Source: Selaginella moellendorffii (Eukaryota; Streptophyta; Lycopodiopsida; Selaginellales; Selaginellaceae). From it: a stretch of 64,000 nt of DNA. The notes beneath the pieces are model-generated. The model did not search any database. It was not told where the DNA came from and worked only from the letters and a program-made list of their open reading frames with translations. The translations under genes and the position numbers were made by a program. Positions 12,482 to 24,057 of this stretch are shown here, piece after piece. Where the stretch lies: the NCBI RefSeq assembly GCF_000143415.4, contig NW_003314262.1:2724519-2788518 (forward strand), in the 5' to 3' direction. Position 1 is the first letter of the stretch. Each line of letters starts with the position of its first letter.

Positions 12482-14138
12482 ATGGGTTCTTTGGGGGAAG
12501 GAGGCGGCGGCGACGGCGTTGGCGCTGTGATCGTCATCATCGATTCGTCTGACGAAGAAGAAATCCAGGTGCGCGAGGGAAGTTACTCGATCCGGCAACA
12601 GCAGGGAGAGAATGGATCTCTCTCGCAAGCCGTGGATCTGAGTCCAGGGTTTAGAAATGCCGCGGCGATGGCGGGATGGGACGACGAGGCCCTGCTGGCG
12701 GTGTGGGATTGCGAGGCGGCGGCGACGCCAGACAAGAGCAGCGGCGAGAGAGGAGATCGAAAGAGGGATGTGAGAACCCCCGGACAAGCAACTACTCCAG
12801 CCAGTTTGAATCGAGTGTAAGTTTCGTTTCTTCTCTTTAGTTGATCTCCTTTCTTTTGGCATGTTTCTAGGCACAGGAAGCCTCGCCGACCGATTGATAG
12901 CTCGGATGTGAATTTAGAGAGACTTACGATACATGATGGTGGAGGTACTTCGAGTTTTTCTCGGTTTTTTTTTTCCTTCGTGTTCTACACACTCTTTTTT
13001 TTTTTTTTTGTATCAGATGGTGCTCTAGTGAGGAACTTGCAAAAGAAAATCGATAGAGTCGGGGAGGATGAAAGTAAGTTCTTGGGCTTGGTTTGGTTAG
13101 AATTTTTTTTATTTCTATCAGATGGTGCTCGAGTGGGCAACTTGCAAAAGAAAATCGACAGAGTCGGACAGGATGGAAGATCCGGAAGTAAGTTCTTACG
13201 CTTTATTTGCTTACAAAATGATCTTGTTGGTCTTCTTTAGCTTCACAAGAGAAGGAAAGTGTCAAGAACGAGATTGGCACTGATAAATCAGGTACAACAT
13301 CGCAGGTTGCTGTTCTGGTTCTAAATTTTCTTCTACTTTTTCTCTGATGTTAGACCAAGGCGACAAAGACAAGGAACAAGGTGGAGCGGCTAGACCAGCT
13401 TGTCTGGACCAGCTTAGAGACGAGCTCTCTTGTGCCGTAAGTGGTTCTTACATCCTCCTTCATGCTACACGCTAAGTTTCTTTGAGCTTTCACAGGTTTG
13501 TTTGGATGTATGTTTTAAGCCATCGACAACTTCCTGTGGTCACAGGTAGCTATTGTTTTCTTTCAGAAACTCTAAAGATTCGATCACTCTTCTGTCACAA
13601 ATTCCAGTTTCTGCCGGAGTTGCTTACAGTCCGCGGTCAGCAAGTGTGGCTTGCGCTGTCCAAAGTGTCGGCAAGCTATAAAGTAAGCAGCTCCTTTGTT
13701 TTCTGTGAAAAGAGAAAAAAGCTTTAATGCAGAGAGCAAGGAGCGATCAACGTCGTCTTGTGGAACACGATCCAGATCTTGTTCCCGGACGAGACAGCCA
13801 AGAGATCACAAGCCAAGAGGGAAGAAGAAGATGAAAGAACTTCCCGAGCGCAGCGAAGCAACCAAAATTCTCGCCAAGTTTCGGTCGATAGAAGCCGGCC
13901 GATTGGAAACTTTAGGAGGGTGGCAGCACCATTTAGAGCTCCTTCCCGGCGCAGCAGCGATCGCAGCTCCAGCGCCACTCCCATCGATTTAGAATCGCGA
14001 AGGCAGCAGGAAGAACTCGATAGGATCGTCGCGGAGAGGCTCCAGGAGGACGAGCTAAGATCGTCATCGTCTTCTTCTTCGGCGGAGCTCTTTGGATTTC
14101 ACAGGAGACTAAGACGCGCGCATCGAGCACAGCTCTGA
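12482..14138 (+). CDS. RING-finger protein, probable E3 ubiquitin ligase
   Basis: Nine exons: 12482-12816, 12871-12944, 13017-13073, 13122-13187, 13241-13291, 13354-13436, 13496-13545, 13608-13682 and 13733-14138. They sum to 1197 bp, 398 aa. A complete C3HC4 RING spans residues 221-259: C221-x2-C224, C236-G-H238, C241-x2-C244, C256-x2-C259 (SCGHSFCRSC, RCPKC). The RING is split over three exons. The 13608 acceptor is the one that restores it. After the RING comes VVLWNTIQILFP, a motif I associate with a plant RING subgroup, then an Arg/Ser-rich tail with a Gln/Glu helix. The N-terminus has an acidic DSSDEEE patch. Exons 3 and 4 encode near-identical copies of NLQKKIDRVG, a tandem exon duplication. 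Ubiquitin ligase activity is inferred from the RING; the substrate is unknown. It starts only 38 bp after the TGS1 stop. Confidence 0.85.
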
Positions 14139-14345
14139 CAAACAAACTCAATGTTAAATGGCACGTGGCCGCATATGATTGGCTCTTATTTATGAACAGT
14201 ATATTCGTCGCAAATTTGATGCCCTAGATTAATAGGCGTTCTAGGGTTTTTGGTAACGAGGAGCTCCAGATCTGAGAGCTCAATTTCGCCGGGGTAGCTC
14301 GACGCGATGCTGGATTGCGCTAGGATCTGCTAGATCCTGCTCCGG

Positions 14346-16322
14346 ATGATGACGAAGAACGGAATGCTCGAGTGTCATCGCTGCGGCGGCAAGCTGGGGA
14401 ATGCCTCGCCTACGGTTCGCTCGATCTCAAAGGCGTATGACCGGCATCACTCTGACCAGGCGTCGCGGTTCCGGGGCCTCAGCATTCTTCTTGTAGCGTT
14501 TGATTGTATGCTCATTGCGCTACAGGTAAGAAATTCTCCATCATTCTTTTGTGGGGTAGAATTTGATCTATGTCGTTTGATCTGGTGTTCTTTGCAGCCG
14601 ATCCTAGTGTACATGTCCAAAGTAGATGGGAAGTTTTTGTTTAGCCCGATTAGCGTGAATTTCCTCACGGAAATGACCAAGGTGGTCTTCGCGATTTGTA
14701 TGCTCGTTTTCCAGGTGAGAAACGCCCGGGGTTCTCTTCTTCTCTGTATTAAAGAGTACTTTCAGGCACGCAAGCAAAGAGCTGGCGAGAGATCGCTCCT
14801 GAGTCCTCGAGTAATTTTTCAGGTTTTTAATTCGTCTTCTATCCTCTTTGATTGAAACTCACTCTATGCATTTGCTCCCAGGCTGCCCGAGCAAATCGTT
14901 TGCTTGCACTTCCAGCAGCCCTCTACGCAGTTAACAACTACCTCAAGTTCGCAATGCAGGTAACTCCGCGTGGTTTCTTCGTTTCTTTTTTCTGTCAAGC
15001 GCCTGCTCTACTATGTTCTGATTTTCTCTTGCAGCTCTATTTTAATCCAGCGACTGTGAAGATGCTGAGTAACCTTAAGGTTAGAGACATGTTGTTTCTT
15101 TCTTCTTATTGTTCTTGTGATGAGTATTTTATTGTAGGTGCTGATGATTGCCTTGCTTCTCAAAGTGATCATGAGACGCCGGTTTTCAGTTTTACAGGTG
15201 AAACTTCGTGCATTTTGCTCTTCAGGTGTTCTAACTTGTGGAAGCAGTGGGAGGCACTTGCTTTGCTACTGATTGGTATCAGTGTGAATCAGCTGCATAC
15301 GACGCCAACTGGGACAACGGTCGTCGTTCCGCTTCAATCCATTGCATATGTATACACCTTGATTTTTGTAAGTCAGATTTTCTTTGTATGCTGTGCTGTT
15401 TGCTCAATCTACGATCTCCGTTACAGGTCACTGTGCCATCCATGGCGTCCGTGTTCAATGAATACGCCCTTAAGAGTCAGTTCGAGACAAGTGTTCATCT
15501 TCAGGTGCGTGTGCTACACGTAGTTTTTGTAAATGTTTTTTTCTCTGTTTCTTTTTGCAGAACCTGTTTCTTTACAGTTATGGAGCGATGTTCAACTTTC
15601 TAGCGATTCTGGTTACTGCTGATTTTAGTGGTATGGCCTTTACTTTCTATCTGTTTTTTCTTTTTCTTAATCCATATGCGCTTCGTCAGCTGGGAATGGG
15701 CTTAATCTTTTCAAGGGCCACTCTCGGGCAACAATGTTTCTAATCTTCAACAACGCAGCGCAAGGAATACTCTCTTGCTTCTTTTTAAAATATGCTGGTA
15801 AGTCTTGAACTTTTGATGTGGCGTTTCTATAGGTGCGTTTTTCCAGATGCAATCTTGAAAAAGTACTCTTCTACTGTTGCAACAATCTTTACGGCTTTGG
15901 CTTCTGCCGCCTTATTCGGGCACAAACTGACAATCAACTTTGTCTTAGGAGTATCAATTGTTATAATTTCTATGCACCAGGTATTCTCGTAGCTCTATTG
16001 CAAATACTCTGCTAACATAATAATGTAACAGTTCTTCTCGGCACTAAGCAAAACGAAGGACGAAAAGCTTGACAATCAAATGGACACGTTCGTTGACAAG
16101 CATAACACTTACACGAGGTAACCTTTATATTTGACCTCCATTTGTGCATTCTAACTTTTTTCCTTTAGGCCCAAGGATGACGCGTTTATCAATATGACTG
16201 CTGGTGCTGGTGAACAGGTATGAACTTCAATATTATTTGCTATGTATACTTACATCCGGTGCTAACAGGCAAACCTTAAAGTCGGTATACTGGATGACAG
16301 ACAACCTTTGCTTCCTACTTAA
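14346..16322 (+). CDS. Nucleotide-sugar transporter, CMP-sialate/UDP-galactose transporter family
   Basis: Fourteen exons: 14346-14525, 14598-14714, 14766-14822, 14882-14959, 15035-15079, 15138-15197, 15248-15367, 15427-15504, 15561-15630, 15690-15797, 15847-15980, 16032-16117, 16169-16217 and 16269-16322. They sum to 1236 bp, 411 aa. A Golgi-type multi-pass antiporter of the DMT superfamily. Hydrophobic segments include [33 protein letters not shown] and [17 protein letters not shown]. Family signatures are [42 protein letters not shown] and [18 protein letters not shown]. Plants lack sialic acid as a main sugar, so UDP-galactose or another nucleotide sugar is the likelier cargo. The N-terminus carries a CHRC pair. 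Exons 5-14 are repeated, broken, in inverted orientation near 31 kb. Confidence 0.9.
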
Positions 16323-16575
16323 GCTCGAGCGCAGTAATATAGCAGTGTTAGTAGTATATGGAGCAGCATACTGTACAAAACCGCGGTGATGGGTAAGGAG
16401 ACGGTAACGTTTCCATTCAAGCCAATTTTTGCTGAGGAAGGTTTGAGTGGCTGTCTCAGAGCGAATGCACACGAGCTAAATAAGATGGGGGGGAAAGCAT
16501 TTTCGTTACCCGGATCAATGGCTGTGATTTCCTCAAGTTACAACCGTTTCGTGTTTTCTTTTTCTTTTTCCAGTG

Positions 16576-17799
16576 ATGAGGTGCCGTAGCAGACCGGGCT
16601 TGCTTGTTCTGTTCTATATTTTCGGCGTCTACAACTTGACTTGTCTCTGGAGCCACAGTGGTACAACAGGCAGCTGGCCTAAGAGTGCGGCCTTTCGGAT
16701 GCTACTGTTACCCTGGATTGCCGCTGATAGCATCAACAGCTTGGTAAGTTAAATCCTCTTCCATTCGACTGATTGCTGTTTTCTTTCCTTCCATTTTTTA
16801 TTTTTTTAGACCGCGGACGAGTTTCGCAATCTTCAAACTGTGCTGAAGGAAGCTGCTTTCAACAAGACTGTCATCGTGACTCCTTTGAATAAGGCTTGGG
16901 CATCAAAACTGCTATCCTACTTCCTGGCTAGCTTCCAAGACGGTGACGATACGACCCGCCTTCTTCCGACGCTGCTGATCTTCACGTTGGATCCATCTGC
17001 GCACAAGAAATGCCTGGAAGCTCATCCGCACTGCATCCTCCTCGAGAGCAATGGCGTGGACTTTTCAGCAGAGAAGCCGTACATGACCCGGGACTACTTG
17101 AGAATGACAAGGAAGAAAATATCGTTCCTGAGCATTCTTCTACAGATGGGATACAACTTCATCTTCTCGGTAAAACTTTGAACCACTTTCTCCTTGCCTT
17201 CCTGTACTAACTTCTTCTCCAGGAATCGTCTCCAGGATGCAGACGTCTTGTGGCTGCGAAATCCCTTCTCGAATTTCTCTCCGGAAGCAGACATGGAGCT
17301 GGCTTGCGATTTTTTCAATGGCAACGAGACGGACATTCACAACCTGGACAACACGGGGTTGATGCACGTGAGATCCAATAACCGGACGATCGAGCTCTTC
17401 AGGTACTGGGACAGGCACGCTAAGTTCTACTACCACATCCACGACCAGGAAGTCTTCGACAGGATCAAGCTCCACGCAGAGTTCCAGGCCATAGGAGCCA
17501 AGATCCGGTTCATGCCAACGGAGGTGTTCAGTGGGTTTTGCGAGCCAGCCAGCGACATAGAAAGAGTTTGCACCATTCACGCCAACTGCTGCCAGGGCCT
17601 CCGCTCCAAGCTTGCGGATTTGCAGCTCGTCCAAGAGGACTGGAACCATTTCATGCGGACCAGGAACAGAGCAAATCGGCCCAAGAGGTTTCGAGCTCCG
17701 AGGACATGCCTCAAGGGATGCTTCTCGGCCTTTACGTCGAAACCGTGCTACAGGTCTTGCTACAACAGACGTTTGAATGTTTCTTCGATGTCAACTTAA
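16576..17799 (+). CDS. GT77-like glycosyltransferase (nucleotide-diphospho-sugar transferase family)
   Basis: Three exons (16576-16743, 16810-17169, 17236-17799) sum to 1092 bp, 363 aa. The third exon starts at the AG before GATGCAGAC, which alone keeps the frame. Residues 8-25 (LLVLFYIFGVYNLTCLW) could be a signal anchor, giving a type II Golgi enzyme. The catalytic region holds TVIVTPLNKAWA, MGYNFIFSDADVLWLRNPF with the DxD metal/nucleotide site at 177-179, then FNGNETDIHNLDNTGLMHVR and FDRIK. The C-terminal 60 residues are Cys/Arg-rich. The family includes plant cell-wall xylosyl-, arabinosyl- and galactosyltransferases; the donor here is unknown. Exon 1 is the least certain part: the inverted copy at 30.4 kb reads open in a different frame there, so the true N-terminus may differ. 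Confidence 0.78.
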
Positions 17800-17939
17800 A
17801 CTTGTTCGATGGGACTAGGAAAACTTGTTTTCATCAGATTTTCAATGAGTTCATGTAAGTGCATAATGCTTCCTATTTTGTGAATTGCTAGTTTTCACTC
17901 ATTCATACAGAGATTTGCAGCTCAGCCGGGGAGTTGCAA

Positions 17940-18830
17940 AGTTAGCTCTGAAGTGTTTCTCTGTCAGGCCGACCGAGTTTTGATCCAATCGCTTGCAAAA
18001 CTGCGAAGGGGATGAAACGAACAGCAACTGGATGCCCCGGGCACATCCTGCATCCAGCAGAGAATGGGATCATCTCCCGAAAGGTTCCACGGTGCTCATC
18101 AACATCTGGCAATCGGAAGAAATCCAAAACACTGGCCTAACCCAGAAGACTTTCGTCCTGAACGCTTTCCAAGGAACTGTGTAGCTGGCTAATGCCTCTT
18201 TCAGGATTGCGTGCATGTAAGGCAAGCCGGGGACATCTGAAGGCCTTAAGAGGCGCTTGGTCCCAATTGCGTCTTGGATTTCTTCATGCGGTTTTTGCAT
18301 GACCAAGGGGTTCTGAATCACTTCTGCCATCGCCCAGTACAACTCCCTTCATGTTGTCAATTCAGCTGCAACCAGATCAAGAACTTTGCGTTTACTTACA
18401 GTGAGCAGGGCCATGTCTGAGAGATTATTATCAGCAGCGTCTTGCAGAGACAGAAGCACATCCGTCCAGTCCTTGGGAATGAATTCCTGGCCCGAGGATT
18501 CAATCTCGAGTTTGCAATTTTGGCATCAGATCGTCCCTTATTCTCCGCACTCGGCGGTATGAACTTCCCGTCTGCTTCTCAATCAGGCTGATCAAGTCCA
18601 AATAGAACCTGGCAGAACACACCAGAGATAAACTTACCTATGAATTCTCTGAGTTTGATGACTTTGGAGGCGGTGGCAAGACGTCCAACATCTTTGACCA
18701 TGAGCTCCATTCCAGATTCTTGGTAAACAGCAGCAGCATCCAGCTTGGAGTGAGAAAGTGTAGAGATGTGATCATCTTCAGGTTCTTCCAGGACCATAAG
18801 GAGCAAGCATATAACATCTTTCCATTCAAA
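17940..18830 (-). pseudogene. Cytochrome P450 relic with an internal inversion
   Basis: Minus-strand fragments in P450 order: an N-proximal piece (MELMVKDVGRLATASKVI), a degenerate I-helix (LDLVAAELTT), YWAMAEVIQNPLVMQKPHEE, the K-helix LPYMHAILKEA, then the heme-binding loop PFSAGCRMCPGHPVA near 18075-18025. This fits F-x2-G-x-R-x-C-x-G. Many stops and frameshifts separate them. The segment that should lie between K-helix and heme loop (PKGSTVLINIW, then NPEDFRPERF) is present but reads on the plus strand, at about 18079-18190. A roughly 110-bp block has therefore been flipped inside the gene. It is non-functional. The substrate class cannot be judged. Confidence 0.75.
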
Positions 18831-18862
18831 ACTGAAGTTTTGGTTTTCCTTCCATTAGATAA

Positions 18863-21100
18863 TTTGTACAATTTGTTTTTCATTTTTTGATGTTTTTAAG
18901 GGTAGAGTTTCTTACTTCATAATGCCTTTTAAAATATTTATATTCAACTTTTTAATTTTGGCCTTTTACATAATAATAAATTAATTATAGCTCAAATACA
19001 AACTAGTGTTCATTTTTTATAAAGTATTTAAGCTTATTTGGTGGAAGCTTTCCTTTCTTTTTTATTCTGTTGCAAAAAGGATTAATTTAGAATGTATTCC
19101 AATGTTAGCAAATATTAGTAATTACTTTTTTTCAAGTTTTTCTAAAAATAGATAAATAAAATATATTGCAGATATAGGTGGTTTTAAATGACTAATGAAG
19201 TAAGTCAAAATGGCCTTGAAGCTATATAAAGTTTTAATAAATACCTTAAGTTATAATGAAGACATATGAAAGCTATAATTAAGAAACTTAAAAGTGGTTG
19301 AAAGTGTGGTTAAATAACTAAAAGAAAATTTTATCACTTACACATTCTTCCAAAGTTTTAATATCAATAATGATATTTCTTGAAATAACAATAGCAGGAT
19401 ACTTATCTAAATAAACATATTCTAAGTTAAATATTTTTCTTTAGATTTAATGAGATTATTATGAACATTAGAGTAATCTTAAAATTTTATAGATACTTAG
19501 AGTATTCATATGTATATTTTAAAATGTTAAAAAAATATAAAAAATTCTTTTCATTAATTTATGTAGATTTTGATTTAAAATCACACAGGGTCATCTCTTA
19601 CTTGTGCTATTAGCTTTATGATTTGAAATGGAGTAAGATTATGTGGAAACACCCATACATGTAAGATCATTGTGTTGGAAGAAAAGAAGTTGACATAATC
19701 TCTAATTTTGATGTTATGTGTAAGTAAGTATTGCCACTAAGCCATGCACAAGAGTTCCTTGCTCCCAATTTAATAGAGCATGAATTTTTTTCCTATAAAA
19801 AGAAAAAAGGCCATAAAAGTGTAAATGTGGGGAGGTATATATATAATGATATAAATATATTGGTATCCCCTCATGTAAAGTATATCATTTCACTATCCTG
19901 GCCTAACATAAATGACAACCCAATTCCCAATGCTTTGAAAAAGAAATGAGATGAAGGACCACATTCTCAAAATTCAAACCATACTAGTAGGCAATTTACC
20001 TAAAAATGTATTAACATTAACAAAACAATATGAGATTTGAACCCAAAAAGTTAGCAAATCACTGCACTACAGCTGTGTACCAAAGTGTATGTCATTCAAA
20101 TTACTACAAAACTCTCAGTTCTTTAGCCATGGAAAGAATCTAAAATAGAAACCACATACATTACCACGTGCATTAGAGAAGAATTGGCATAAATCAATTA
20201 CTTACATACAAATATTGTGTTATAATAATCTACACTCCCCACAATAGACTCACTATGACGATTACAAAGCTCAAACCAAAAAGCAAAAGCCCTAGAAAGA
20301 AAAGTTTATGCAGTCACTTTGTAAAACGTCCTAGCAAAATAAACTATTGTAATGCCAAAAATCTATATGGGTGATTAAGATTGAGAAATCAATAGAACTA
20401 ATATTCTATAGCTACTATATGATTCAATTGTTTATTGTAAAACCATAGCACTCAACCAGCCAAAAAAAATTCTTTTTGTCATTGCCTAATGCCCTTATTG
20501 TGACACTTTAAGCACTATGTAGCCTAGATTAGTGCACAATTGTGGTATTATGCTCCAAGCACCAACACAAACCACAGGAATATTACAAGAATATTCCATA
20601 GCCTGTGGAATATCATGCCTTAAGGGATGGGAGGCCTACCTCGAAGCTTCTAAAATGAACATAGCCAAAAGGTGTGCTCTTGTGTGAGAAATAAGGGTGC
20701 TATTATGTGAGAAATACAAGTGCTCTTTCATGAGGAATGAGAGGCAAATGACATAGTTGAATATGTGTAAAGGAAAGAAGAGAGAAGTCACAATTAAAAA
20801 AACTCACAAATCAAAGTGGAAAAAGGCAAGAATAAAAAAAAACATTTACTAAATTTGTAGTGATATTATATTATTTGAAATAAAGTGGTATCAAACTTGC
20901 ATGGCAGTCTAAAGTGTTAATGCCCCATGAATACATGGCATGTCCCACAACAAAAATATTATACATAGAATCATATTTAAATTGCTCTTATAGCAATTGA
21001 AAACTAAAAATACATCCAGTTGCCATATTTAAAAATGCCCATATATGCTTTGTGTATGGCAGGTTTCATATAGCACTTCACCTACAAGAATGAAGGGCAA
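18863..21100. other. AT-rich spacer without recognisable genes
   Basis: About 2.2 kb of AT-rich sequence. Short ORFs are scattered and without familiar motifs. I see no retroelement domain, RNA gene or inverted repeat that I can support. It begins exactly where the inverted duplication ends. Confidence 0.5.
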
Positions 21101-21119
21101 AATGTCATGTAATGACTTC

Positions 21120-22688
21120 AGAACCTCACCTACAACTGGTCTTTGGGATGGCTTGCCACAACATTGACATATCAGAGCCTCCAGCTCTGCTTTTGGCTTC
21201 CCGATGGCAGGCTACGACAAGACCAACTGGGAGAATATCTTTCTAAGGCTGTAAAGGTCCACTGATCTTGAGTACACGCTCTCACCCTTTCTTCTACTTT
21301 CTTCACTCCACAGCTCGGGGGCCATGAAAATACTCATCCCTACTGGAGCTGTATGTGAAAGTTCAGTATTGAAGTTGATGCATGCAGTACCGAAATTGGC
21401 GAGTTTCAGGACAAGCTGCTCTTCGTCCGCATCAGTGAAATCGATTAGAACGTTTTCTGGCTTGAGGTCTCTATGCACAATGTCATTTCCATGCAGGAAC
21501 TCGAGGCCCTTGGTAATCTGGAGCAGCATCTCAACCAGTTGCAAGTGCGTGAGCCCTTTGTTCTTGCTTGCATACTCTTTTAGATCCATCCTCATTACCT
21601 CCATGACCAAGTGGGTACAGCTTTCGTCAACCTTCTTGTAGTAGCCGATGGTTTGAACAATGTGAGGAGCAGCCTGTATACTTGATAGTGCGCGCAGTTC
21701 TGGTGGTAGATGATCAAACTCCTTGACTGCAACTAGCCTTTGATGCCACGTTCCTTTACGAACAACACCAAAGTTTCCTATACCGAGCATTTCCCCGAAA
21801 TGAACACTCATGTTCTCCAAATTCAATTCGGGCAGCTCTGAAGAATTTACTCTCTATAGTATGTATTCAGCATAGTGACCTCTAAAATTCCCACATTAGG
21901 CCTGTTGTTTCAGTGCGGCTTTCAATGCTACATGCAAATTTGGCGGCAAAATCTGAATGCGACTTCCGCCAATGAGCCCGCACATGAAATGAAGTTCCTC
22001 AACGATCTCCTTGACTTCCAATTCCCTGCTGTATTTCACAGCAGCAAGCCACTCCCAATGCTCCTCAAGCTTGGGAAACTCTTGAATCAGCCCGTTCGCT
22101 TTCCTGATGAATTGTCTTAGCCTCCTTAAGAAGAGCTTACTGCCTGCATACCCTCTCGCCATTTCAACGCTAGCCTTGCAAACCAAACGCAACAGCAAGC
22201 ATTGTTCCTTATGGACTCCGACAGCACGTGCAGTCTGATCTATGTTCGTCATGATCTTATCAAGTTCAGCTTCATGCTCGACGCTGTGAATTTGTGGTGC
22301 AGGGATTCGAACCCGAAATGAAGGATGTTCTTGATGGTCAACTGGGCCGTTCCACCATAGCTTGAGTGTCAACGAACCTCTCTCCATGGTTGCGATGCAG
22401 CCCAAGCTGATCTTCAGCGGCTACTCTCACTGCTCGGAATCGGAAGGCCCAGCTGAATGATGCGGAACGTCACTACACTCTATCTTGATTTTCGCCAGAG
22501 AACACCGATTCGTGTAATTGGCTTCGCTGCAATGCATCCCCCTCAACGTTGGGATCCAGGGTCTCGTTCCATTCCGGATTCAGAGTCCTGTGTCGTACTT
22601 GGGTCTTGACCTGCTGCCCGTCGAAACTCACCATACAGTAAGGACTTGCTGATCTGCATCCATCTAACAGCGCTACATATACCTGCAC
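21120..22688 (-). pseudogene. C2 domain - helical bundle - protein kinase locus, disrupted
   Basis: Three parts in order on the minus strand. At 22688-22565, a truncated C2 domain (SPYCMVSFDGQQVKTQVRHR, LNPEWNETL). At 22405-21896, a helical region whose hallmark is EEHWEWLAAVKYSRE, preceded by a likely C2 end (GSLTLKLWW). At about 21845-21120, a kinase with GIGNFGVV, VAVKEF, HRDLKPENVL, then LANFG where DFG is expected, and FMAPELW. The metal-binding Asp of DFG is Asn, and an in-frame TAG (about 21213) interrupts the C-lobe before CCGKPSQRPVVGEVL. C2 frames also shift. Helical bundle plus kinase recalls MLKL-type cell-death proteins or MCAfunc proteins, but that is inference. No start codon precedes the C2 exon, so the 5' end is missing. 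Confidence 0.6.
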
Positions 22689-22836
22689 ACCCCAAAGCCA
22701 GATATGAGAATATTCTGAAAATATTTCAGGGTTTAGGAATTTATATGAAAGAGTTTAGGGTTCTTGGGTTAGGCGGGAAAACGTATAAAAGAAGTTTCGT
22801 AGGTTCTCTATGGTCAAATTTAGGTTTTAGAGAGCT

Positions 22837-23893
22837 ATGGAGGACATACTGAGGTCAATCGATGCGATTTCTGAGCTTGCGCCAAATGCCAAAGCGTATC
22901 CTCGTCTGTGCAGGCTGCTGTTTCTGGCATGCAATCAACATGCCCTGTACTGCTCCATGTGGAAGCAGATACAAAATGCCAGATTCCCACTATGCACACT
23001 CCCAGTTGCGGCATTGAGGCACCTTGCCCATGTATTGGATAGGGTGAATCTCCAGCAATGCAGTCATAAAGAGCACTGGGAGTGGATCGCTACATCCAGG
23101 TATGACAGGAGATACTTCTGTCAGAGCTTCAGGAATGTGTGGACATAATCAACTCGGACGCAATTCGAACGTCATGTCTTCTAAAAGAGGGTATGTGGAT
23201 GAGCCGTGTTCTTGAGCAGCTGTCTGATATTGAGCGGAAGCAGGATCTGTATTATGACCTCCACAGTTTGGTAAACGAAGATTGTGCCGAATTGGTGAAG
23301 AATGCAAGTTCAGAGGAGCTTGTCAAGTACTTATCCCAAAGACAAAGTGGCTACTGTCCAAGAATAAACATGGAAGATTGGCCTGGTGGTTCAATCGAGG
23401 AGTGGTCTGATTTGAGACTTGGTTGGCTGGGTCAGGCTGTTAAACTTGTCGAGCTCGATTAAAGAGGTATTCCGAGGTGAAAGCTTATAGCTTTCCTCCT
23501 CTTTTTCTGTGCTTACCTTTCTCATGTCGTTTCCCATTGTTGCAAGATGTCAGACGAGTTGCAGAAGAGAAGGGAAATGAATGCTTTGATGAGAATCTCA
23601 AGGTGACGAAGGGTTCTTTCCTAGGTCCAAGTTCCTCTATTGTGCAGATTTTTGGGTGGTGCCACTGCCATGATACCAGGAAGCGTTACATACTTACCAA
23701 GAATTGCAACTGTTGCATAGTTATGGAGAGTGATGGCCACCACAGTCATAATAGTGAGGCAGTCACCATGTCTCACCTTTTGGAAGTCATTTACCAAGTT
23801 TCACAAACTGTTCTACACTTGCATAGACATGGTTTTTGGGAAGCTAAGGTTGACTTGAGGCTGTATAATACCATTGAGTTCATGGTTTACTGA
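22837..23893 (+). pseudogene. Paralogous helical bundle - pseudokinase locus, frameshifted
   Basis: Starts with a Met ORF (MEDILRSIDAISEL) whose HKEHWEWIATSRYDR matches EEHWEWLAAVKYSRE of the neighbouring minus-strand locus. It then continues only after a frame change (EILLSELQECVDIINSD) to a stop near 23461. A further frame (23560-23893) holds a degraded kinase N-lobe and core: SSIVQIFGWC, YILTK, a YQVSQTVLHLHRHG helix, then DLRLYN where HRDLKxxN is expected. The catalytic Asp context is lost. The two loci lie head to head about 150 bp apart and look like an old duplicated pair. Confidence 0.5.
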
Positions 23894-24057
23894 TGGTGAC
23901 GGGAAAGGGAGAATGCGACAAGCTTGAAGAGCTTACTTTGTGAATCATTAAAACTGTTTGTGAAGCTGGCTAAAGCTAATTATGGTGAAGTTATATTCAC
24001 GACAATTCCTAAGACTACTTTTGGTAGACTGTTTAGTTTGTAAGAGTTTTTGGTGAT

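Larger units (their letters stand above)
15015..18862 (+). repeat. Left arm of a ~3.8-kb inverted duplication
   Basis: From the intron before transporter exon 5 to just beyond the P450 relic, this stretch matches 28226-31905 in reverse complement. By eye there are only a few mismatches per 100 bp, plus indels. This arm carries intact transporter and glycosyltransferase exons, so it is probably the source copy. The exact ends were judged by eye. Confidence 0.8.
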
